From: Actinomycetota bacterium
GTDB lineage: Bacteria > Actinomycetota > Actinomycetes > Mycobacteriales > Micromonosporaceae
Assembly: GCA_005885115.1 (NCBI GenBank)
Contig: VAXX01000109.1
Coordinates: forward strand, 1 to 9,724
DNA length: 9,724 nucleotides
Direction: 5' to 3'
Under the pieces are notes generated by a model that was not told where the DNA came from, made no database searches, and saw only the letters and a list, made by a program, of their open reading frames with translations. The position numbers and the translations under genes are program-made. This document shows positions 5,392 to 9,724 of this stretch, in pieces (the stretch's first letter is position 1; every line of letters begins with the position of its first letter).

Positions 5392-5447
5392 AGAGGTCGC
5401 GGCCACCACGAACGCCCCTGACCGCCGGTACGGGCGCGGCAAGTCTG

Positions 5448-5476
5448 CGGCCGGCACGCTGTGGGCGTGCCGGCCG
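5448..5476 (-). terminator. Hairpin terminator after sodN
   Basis: A perfect 12-bp inverted repeat (arms 5448-5459 and 5465-5476, CGGCCGGCACGC and its complement) around a 5-nt loop, 26 nt past the sodN stop. There is no U-tract. It separates sodN from the anti-sigma gene on the same strand. Confidence 0.8.
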
Positions 5477-5502
5477 ACGGTCAGACGGAGGGGTGAGCGG
5501 GC

Positions 5503-5907
5503 TCACGCCTGCTTGGTCTCCCAGAAGATCTTGGAGATCTCCTCGATCTTGCCGAGGAGCTGCTCGGCGACGGCCGGGTCGACCGAGCCCTTCGAGCCGC
5601 TCGCGCCGGCGAGCTTGGTCGCCTCGTTGAACAGCTGGTGCAGGTGCGGGTACTTCTCGAAGTGCGGTGCCTTGAAGTAGTCGGTCCACAGCACCCACAG
5701 GTGGTGCTTGACCAGCTCGGCCCGCTGCTCCTTGATGATCAGGGCCCGGGTGCGGAACTCGGGGTCGGCGTTGGCCTGGTACTTCTCGCAGATCGCCTTG
5801 ACCGACTCGGCCTCGATCCGGGCCTGGGCCGGGTCGTAGACGCCGCACGGCAGGTCACAGTGGGCCCGTACGACCGTCCGTGGGGTCAGTACGCGTGGCA
5901 GTCGCAT
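5503..5907 (-). CDS. sodN: Nickel superoxide dismutase precursor
   Basis: A 134-residue proprotein of the nickel superoxide dismutase family, which turns superoxide into oxygen and hydrogen peroxide in the cytoplasm. The nickel hook HCDLPCGVYDP starts at residue 16. After removal of a 15-residue propeptide, His16 becomes the N-terminal ligand and Cys17 and Cys21 become the thiolate ligands Cys2 and Cys6; Asp3, Pro5 and Tyr9 of the mature hook are also kept. The rest matches the four-helix bundle (ARIEAESVKAI, TRALIIKEQRAELVKHHLWVLWTDYF, IFWETK at the end). The mature protein is 119 residues, against 117 in Streptomyces. An extra cysteine, Cys40, lies in the first helix. The ATG at 5907 has GGGAGG 6 nt before it; the longer open frame runs antisense to other genes and is not real. 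It is divergent from sodX, the protease expected to cut the propeptide. Confidence 0.97.
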   Translation of the reverse strand: MRLPRVLTPRTVVRAHCDLPCGVYDPAQARIEAESVKAICEKYQANADPEFRTRALIIKEQRAELVKHHLWVLWTDYFKAPHFEKYPHLHQLFNEATKLAGASGSKGSVDPAVAEQLLGKIEEISKIFWETKQA

Positions 5908-5950
5908 CAGGATCCTCCCGAAGATGCTGCGATGATCGCTCTCGTCGAAA

Positions 5951-5956
5951 ACCCTA
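5951..5956 (-). promoter_or_regulatory. Candidate -10 (TAGGGT) for sodN
   Basis: TAGGGT on the minus strand lies in the 73-bp sodN-sodX gap, with a poor -35 (TTCGCC) 18 bp before it. The start would be near 5944 and the leader about 37 nt. No Nur-type palindrome is evident in the gap. Confidence 0.3.
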
Positions 5957-5980
5957 CTCCTGGGCGGAGGTGCGGGCGAA

Positions 5981-6286
5981 ATGGACCGGCTGTTTCCGGT
6001 ACTCGTACGCGGTCCGTCGATGGTGCCGGCACTTCGGGACGGCGACGCGCTGCTGGTCCGCCGGACCGGACGGGTACGACCGGGGGACGTGGTCGTGGTG
6101 CGGTTCACCGGCGTACCGGGGCTGTCGGTCAAACGGGCCGTCCGGCCCGTCGAGGGCGGCTGGTGGGTCGAGGGGGACAATCCGTACGGCTCGACCGACT
6201 CCCGGGAGCTCGGCCCGGCCCAGGTGGTGGGGCGCGTGGTGCTGCGGTGGTGGCCGGGCATTTCCCGAGTAGGGCCGCGTCGCTGA
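5981..6286 (+). CDS. sodX: Nickel-type superoxide dismutase maturation protease
   Basis: A 101-residue protein of the S26 signal-peptidase fold, of the short SodX type. RGPSMVPALRDGD at 10-22 holds the catalytic Ser13, and SVKRAV at 49-54 holds the general base Lys51. GDNPYGSTDSRELGP is the third conserved stretch of S26 peptidases. There is no N-terminal membrane anchor, unlike LepB, which fits a cytoplasmic protease that removes the SodN propeptide and frees His1 for nickel binding. Its place beside sodN supports this strongly. In Streptomyces sodX follows sodN in the same direction, whereas here the two are divergent with 73 bp between. GGAGG lies 10 nt before the ATG. Confidence 0.93.
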   Translation: MDRLFPVLVRGPSMVPALRDGDALLVRRTGRVRPGDVVVVRFTGVPGLSVKRAVRPVEGGWWVEGDNPYGSTDSRELGPAQVVGRVVLRWWPGISRVGPRR

Positions 6287-6293
6287 CCCGCAC

Positions 6294-6299
6294 TATGCT
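6294..6299 (+). promoter_or_regulatory. Candidate -10 (TATGCT) for the malic enzyme operon
   Basis: TATGCT lies 8 bp past the sodX stop and would start transcription near 6306, giving a leader of about 55 nt with GGAG before the ATG at 6361. No clear -35 is seen. If it is not used, the operon could be read through from sodX. Confidence 0.35.
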
Positions 6300-6360
6300 C
6301 GATCGGTACCCGGGCGATCCCCGTATGCCAACGAAAAGCAACGACGCTTTTGGAGCATTC

Positions 6361-7521
6361 ATGTTCGTCGACCCCGTGTTCGACCTGCACCGTGGCGGGA
6401 AGATGGCGGTGACCTCGACGGTACCGCTGGCCACCCGGGAGGACCTGGCCCTGGCGTACACCCCGGGGGTGGCCCGGGTGTGCGAGGCCATCGCCGCCGA
6501 CGAGTCCCTCGCCGACACGTACACCTGGGTCGGGCACACCGTCGCCGTGGTCACCGACGGCTCGGCCGTGCTCGGGCTGGGCAACCTCGGACCCCGCCCC
6601 GCCATGCCGGTCATGGAGGGCAAGGCGGTGCTGTTCAAGCAGTTCGGCGGCGTGGACGCGGTACCGGTGTGCCTGGCCACCCAGGACGTCGAGGAGATCA
6701 TCGCCACGGTCACCGCGCTGGCACCCTCCTTCGGCGGGATCAACCTGGAGGACATCGCCGCGCCCCGGTGCTTCGAGATCGAGCGCCGGCTCGACGAGGC
6801 GCTGCCGATCCCGGTGTTCCACGACGACCAGCACGGTACGGCCATCGTCGTACTCGCGGCGCTGCGCAATGCCGCGACGGTACTGGACCGGAAGCTGTGC
6901 GACCTCCGGGTGGCGGTCAGCGGCGCGGGCGCCGCCGGAGTGGCGGTCACCAACATGCTCATCGCCGGTGGCGTGAACGGCGATCAGGTGATCGTCTGCG
7001 ACTCGCGCGGAACCCTCCACAGTGGACGGTCGGAGCTGTCCGGGGCAAAGGCGGACCTGGCCGCCCGTACCAATGCCGACCGGGTGACCGGCGGGATCGC
7101 CGAGGCGTTGCGCGGCGCGGACGTACTCATCGGCGTGTCCGGCGGAACCATCGCGGAGCCGGCGCTCGCCGGCATGGCCCCGGGCGGCATCATCTTCGCG
7201 TTGGCCAACCCCGAGCCGGAGGTGCACCCGGAGATCGCCGCCCGGTATGCCGCCGTGGTCGCCACCGGCCGCAGCGACTTCCCCAACCAGATCAACAACG
7301 TGCTCGCCTTCCCCGGCGTCTTCCGGGGCGCGCTGGACGCCCGCGCCACCCGCATCACCGAGGGGATGAAGATCGCCGCGGCCGAGGCGATCGCCGCGGT
7401 GGTGGCCGAGGAGCTGCGGCCCGACGCGATCGTCCCGAGCCCGCTGGACCCGCGGGTCGCCCCCGCGGTGGCGGCGGCGGTCTACGCGACCGCGATCCGC
7501 GACGGGGTGGTGCGCGCCTGA
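6361..7521 (+). CDS. NAD(P)-dependent malic enzyme (decarboxylating)
   Basis: A 386-residue malic enzyme of the short bacterial type, which converts malate to pyruvate and CO2 and forms NADH or NADPH in the cytoplasm. Visible are HRGGKMAV at 10-17, the catalytic Tyr33 in YTPGV, Lys88 in MEGKAVLFKQFGGVDAVP, the metal-binding HDDQHGTA starting at His154, the Rossmann loop GAGAAG at 188-193 and GRSDFPNQINNVLAFPG at 303-319. The C-terminal phosphotransacetylase-like domain of MaeB is absent. Cofactor choice cannot be read with confidence. The ATG at 6361 has GGAG 5 nt before it; an ATG at 6325 in the same frame would add 12 poorly conserved residues. The stop TGA overlaps the next ATG by one base (TGATG). 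Confidence 0.95.
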   Translation: MFVDPVFDLHRGGKMAVTSTVPLATREDLALAYTPGVARVCEAIAADESLADTYTWVGHTVAVVTDGSAVLGLGNLGPRPAMPVMEGKAVLFKQFGGVDAVPVCLATQDVEEIIATVTALAPSFGGINLEDIAAPRCFEIERRLDEALPIPVFHDDQHGTAIVVLAALRNAATVLDRKLCDLRVAVSGAGAAGVAVTNMLIAGGVNGDQVIVCDSRGTLHSGRSELSGAKADLAARTNADRVTGGIAEALRGADVLIGVSGGTIAEPALAGMAPGGIIFALANPEPEVHPEIAARYAAVVATGRSDFPNQINNVLAFPGVFRGALDARATRITEGMKIAAAEAIAAVVAEELRPDAIVPSPLDPRVAPAVAAAVYATAIRDGVVRA

Positions 7522-8465
7522 TGCTGGCGGTCTATGCCTCCGAGATCAACCCGGACAATCCGCTCGCCGGCCTGACCGTCGGCGACCTCGACGAACCCAA
7601 GACCCCGGACGACTGGGTCACCGTCGAGGTCCGCGCCAGCTCGCTCAACCACCACGACCTGTGGTCGCTGCGCGGGGTGGGCCTGGGAGCCGACCGGCTG
7701 CCGATGATCCTGGGCTGCGACGCGGCGGGCGTCGACGCCGTAGGGAACGAGGTCGTGGTCTATTCGGTGGTGGACGACGAGAGCGACCTGGGCCGCACGA
7801 TGCTGTCCGAGAAGTGGCCGGGCACGCTGGCGCAGCGGGTACGGGTACCGGCGGCCAATCTGGTACCCAAGCCGGCGCAGCTCTCCTTCGCCGAGGCGGC
7901 GTGCCTGCCGACCGCCTGGTTGACCGCGTACCGGATGCTGCGTACCCGGGGCCGGCTCGGCGAGGGCGGCTCGGTGCTCGTCCAGGGTGCCGGCGGCGGG
8001 GTGGCCACGGCGGCGGTCGTCCTCGGGCTCGCGCTCGGCGCCCGGGTCTACGCGACCAGCCGCGACCCGGACAAGCGGGAGCGCATCGCCGCGCTCGGGG
8101 CCAGCGCCTTCGAGCCCGGTGCCCGGCTGCCCGAGCGGGTCGACGTGGTCGTCGAGACGGTCGGCGCGGCGACCTTCGAGCACTCCCTCAAGTGCGCCCG
8201 GCCGGGCGCGCGGATCGTCGTCTCCGGGGCGACCGCGGGCCACCTGGCCACCGTGGACCTGCGCCGGGTGTACTTCCTCCAACTGGAGATCCTCGGCTCC
8301 ACCATGGGTACCCGCGAGGAGCTGGTCGAGCTGCTGGCGCTGTGCGTGGACCGGGGCATCCGGCCGCTGATCGACTCGGTGTACCCGTTCCCCGAGGCCC
8401 GCGCCGCGTTCGAGCGCCTGGAGTCCGGCGAGGTGTTCGGCAAGCTCGTGCTGGACCACACGTGA
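7521..8465 (+). CDS. MDR-superfamily oxidoreductase, quinone-reductase-like (zinc-less)
   Basis: A 314-residue medium-chain dehydrogenase/reductase. The N-terminal GroES-like half has SSLNHHDLWSLRG and the GCDAAG segment; the cofactor half has the loop VLVQGAGGGVA with glycines from 156, then TSRDPDKRERIAALGA, and the C-terminal GEVFGKLVLD typical of the superfamily. The catalytic-zinc cysteine and the four-cysteine structural zinc lobe of alcohol dehydrogenases are missing, so this is closer to the quinone oxidoreductase or enoyl/acryloyl reductase branches, which use NADPH without zinc. The substrate is unknown. Overlaps of 1 bp with the malic enzyme gene and 4 bp (GTGA) with the dioxygenase gene make co-translation very likely. 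Confidence 0.88.
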   Translation: MLAVYASEINPDNPLAGLTVGDLDEPKTPDDWVTVEVRASSLNHHDLWSLRGVGLGADRLPMILGCDAAGVDAVGNEVVVYSVVDDESDLGRTMLSEKWPGTLAQRVRVPAANLVPKPAQLSFAEAACLPTAWLTAYRMLRTRGRLGEGGSVLVQGAGGGVATAAVVLGLALGARVYATSRDPDKRERIAALGASAFEPGARLPERVDVVVETVGAATFEHSLKCARPGARIVVSGATAGHLATVDLRRVYFLQLEILGSTMGTREELVELLALCVDRGIRPLIDSVYPFPEARAAFERLESGEVFGKLVLDHT

Positions 8466-9247
8466 GCGGTCCCCGGTTCGGCGAACAGGGCGGGTTGCTC
8501 ACCTACGGGGAGTACCTGCACCTGACCGACCTGCTCGGGCAGCAGGTACCGGAGTCCGACCCACCGGCCCACGACGAGCTGCTGTTCATCACCATCCACC
8601 AGGTGTACGAGCTGTGGTTCAAGCTGCTGCTCGCCGAGCTGACCGACGCGCGGGACCGGATGCTGGCCGGCGAGGTCTACCTGCCCCGGGTCCGGCTGAC
8701 CCGCTGCCACGCCGTGGAGCGGGTACTCATCGGGCAGGTCGACGTGATCGACACGATGACCCCGCAGGACTTCCTCGTGTTCCGGAGCAAGCTCGCCCCG
8801 GCGTCGGGCTTCCAGTCGGTGCAGTTCCGGGAAATCGAGTTCCTGTCCGGGCTGCGCGATCCCCTTTACCTGCAACGGTTCCGGGGCCTGACGGAGGTCG
8901 AGCGGGCCCGGTTGCAGCGGCGGCTGGCCGAACCGTCGCTGTGGGACGGGTACCTGTCATTGTTGCGGCACAACGGTTTCCGGGTCGACTCGCCGGACGT
9001 ACGGTTCGAGGCGTACCGGGTCATCGCCGGGGACCGGGAACGGTACGGGCAACTGTGGGACCTCGCCGAGGCGCTGGTCGACCACGACCAGAACTGGTCG
9101 CTGTGGCGGGCCCGGCACGTACTGATGGCCGAACGGCAGATCGGCACCAAGCCGGGGACCGGCGGATCGGCCGGCGGGGCGTACCTGCGGTCCCGGATCG
9201 AGCTGCGCTTCTACCCGGAGCTGTGGGAGCTGCGTAGCCGCCTGTAG
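8462..9247 (+). CDS. kynA: Tryptophan 2,3-dioxygenase
   Basis: A 261-residue heme dioxygenase that opens the indole ring of L-tryptophan with O2 to give N-formylkynurenine, the first step of the kynurenine pathway. Conserved features are HDELLFITIHQVYELWFKLL at 37-56 with active-site His46, FQSVQFREIEFLSG at 117-130 with the substrate carboxylate-binding Arg123, and WRARHVLMAERQIGTKPGTGGSAGG around the heme ligand His219. The length is slightly below the usual 270-290 of bacterial enzymes but all blocks are present. The start GTG forms a GTGA overlap with the MDR gene; a longer open frame upstream in this phase is only a shadow of that gene. No kynurenine formamidase or kynureninase gene is in the window, so the rest of the pathway must be elsewhere. 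Confidence 0.95.
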   Translation: MSGPRFGEQGGLLTYGEYLHLTDLLGQQVPESDPPAHDELLFITIHQVYELWFKLLLAELTDARDRMLAGEVYLPRVRLTRCHAVERVLIGQVDVIDTMTPQDFLVFRSKLAPASGFQSVQFREIEFLSGLRDPLYLQRFRGLTEVERARLQRRLAEPSLWDGYLSLLRHNGFRVDSPDVRFEAYRVIAGDRERYGQLWDLAEALVDHDQNWSLWRARHVLMAERQIGTKPGTGGSAGGAYLRSRIELRFYPELWELRSRL

Positions 9248-9277
9248 CTCCCCAGATCGTGCCAGCGGTCCGGCGCA

Positions 9278-9299
9278 CCGGCCCTGGCCGGGCCCGGCC
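9278..9299 (+). terminator. GC-rich overlapping hairpins after kynA
   Basis: CCGGCC-CT-GGCCGG (9278-9291) overlaps a 14-bp palindrome GGCCGGGCCCGGCC (9286-9299), about 30 nt past the kynA stop. Both hairpins are short and have no U-tract, so termination is only possible, not clear. Confidence 0.35.
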
Positions 9300-9303
9300 G
9301 CCC

Positions 9304-9309
9304 TAGCTT
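9304..9309 (+). promoter_or_regulatory. Candidate -10 (TAGCTT) for the kinase gene
   Basis: TAGCTT would give a start near 9316 and a leader of about 30 nt that includes the SD GGGGGAG at 9330-9336. No good -35 is seen in the GC-rich hairpin region before it. Confidence 0.35.
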
Positions 9310-9345
9310 TGGGATGGGCGAGGTACGCAGGGGGAGTTGGGTGCG

Positions 9346-9724
9346 ATGCAGACCATCGGTGAGGGCCGGTACGAGCTGGAGGCGGAGATCGCCCGGGGCG
9401 CGATCGGCACGGTCTGGCGCGCCCGGGACGTGCGGACCGGCGAGCGGGTGGCGGTCAAGCTCCTGAGGCACACCGCCGCGGCGCAGCCCGACCTGGTCGA
9501 CGGGTTCCTGGCCGAGGCCCGGATCCTGCTCGACCTGCGCCACCCGTGCCTCGTGCGGGCCCGGGAGCTGGTGCGCTCCGGCGACCGGTACGCCCTCGTC
9601 CTGGACCTGGTCGACGGCCAGGACCTGCGCCGCCGGCTGCGGGCCGACGGGCCGCTCCCACCCGCCGTGGCCGCCGACGTGGTGGCCCAGGTCGCCGACG
9701 CGCTGAGCTACCTGAGCCGGCGCG
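9346..9724 (+). CDS. Hanks-type Ser/Thr protein kinase, N-terminal part
   Basis: The first 126 residues of a eukaryotic-type Ser/Thr kinase, cut by the end of the window. Seen are the glycine loop region [14 protein letters not shown] at 15-28, the VAVK motif with ATP-anchoring Lys38, the helix-C glutamate Glu57 in [17 protein letters not shown], the hinge [15 protein letters not shown], and helix E ([11 protein letters not shown]). The catalytic HRDLKPxN loop would follow just past the end. The first glycine of GxGxxG is alanine here (Ala16); Gly18 and Gly21 are kept. Homologues in actinobacteria often carry a membrane segment and sensor domain after the kinase, which cannot be judged here. 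GGGGGAG lies 9 nt before the ATG. It is separated from kynA by 98 bp and is probably transcribed separately. Confidence 0.9.
   Translation, partial: MQTIGEGRYELEAEIARGAIGTVWRARDVRTGERVAVKLLRHTAAAQPDLVDGFLAEARILLDLRHPCLVRARELVRSGDRYALVLDLVDGQDLRRRLRADGPLPPAVAADVVAQVADALSYLSRR

Noticed and set aside
5908..5980. Possible Nur (nickel regulator) operator between sodN and sodX
   Set aside because: I looked for a TTGCA-N5-TGCAA-type palindrome and found none in the gap.
5638..6360. Upstream extension of the malic enzyme frame
   Set aside because: It runs antisense to sodN and overlaps sodX in another frame; the SD before 6361 and the normal family N-terminus support the later start.
5908..7227. 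Long upstream extension of the sodN frame, antisense to sodX and the malic enzyme gene
   Set aside because: The ATG at 5907 has a good SD and gives the expected 15-residue propeptide before HCDLPCG; the upstream part has no family features.
1..9724. CRISPR arrays, tRNA genes, insertion sequences, riboswitches and phage attachment sites
   Set aside because: No spaced direct repeats, cloverleaf, transposase motif or terminal inverted repeat was seen on either strand. Cysteine/siroheme-related and WhiB leaders showed no recognisable riboswitch core.

Overview
The window looks like chromosomal DNA of a high-GC actinomycete, most likely of the Micromonosporaceae (Micromonospora/Salinispora/Actinoplanes type). 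Reasons: very high GC, dense genes with 1-11 bp overlaps and many GTG starts, a WhiB1-type regulator, a nickel superoxide dismutase with its own protease, an RsbW/UsfX-type anti-sigma factor, several apparently leaderless promoters, and a marked excess of the tetramer GTAC. The family assignment is inference. No tRNA, rRNA, insertion sequence, phage gene or CRISPR array is visible, and this reads as ordinary core-type chromosome rather than an island.

Layout. (1) 2-2175, plus strand: the end of an assimilatory sulfur operon: C-terminal third of siroheme sulfite reductase, a 48-residue zinc-ribbon protein, APS reductase CysH, and a CbiX/SirB-type chelatase that probably makes the siroheme for the reductase. 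All junctions overlap, and a 16-bp hairpin closes the operon. (2) 2252-2503, minus: whiB1, with a 342-bp upstream region holding two CRP-like palindromes and a TTGACA box. (3) 2846-3775, minus: a diacylglycerol-kinase-family lipid kinase, divergent from (4) 3813-4205, plus: a four-helix membrane protein. Both start codons sit 6-7 nt after a TANNNT -10 box, so both messages look leaderless. (5) 4229-4927, plus: a FadR-type GntR regulator, probably also leaderless, convergent with (6) 4924-5343, minus: a UsfX/RsbW-like anti-sigma factor with no sigma gene beside it. The two genes share one CTAG as both stop codons. (7) 5503-5907, minus, and 5981-6286, plus: sodN and sodX, a divergent nickel superoxide dismutase and its propeptide protease. 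(8) 6361-9247, plus: a tightly coupled operon of malic enzyme, a zinc-less MDR oxidoreductase and tryptophan 2,3-dioxygenase. (9) 9346 to the end: the N-terminus of a Hanks-type Ser/Thr kinase.

How the parts work together. The sulfur operon reduces APS to sulfite and sulfite to sulfide, and probably loads siroheme with iron. CysH, sulfite reductase and WhiB1 all carry [4Fe-4S] clusters. sodN/sodX supply superoxide defence, so much of the window bears on iron-sulfur and redox physiology; that common theme is an inference and not proof of co-regulation. The best candidates for something little described are the zinc-ribbon protein inside the sulfite/APS reductase operon, the paired CRP-like sites before whiB1, the divergent leaderless promoter pair, the orphan anti-sigma factor, and the malic enzyme-MDR-tryptophan dioxygenase coupling. 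I do not see a clearly new defence or mobile system.
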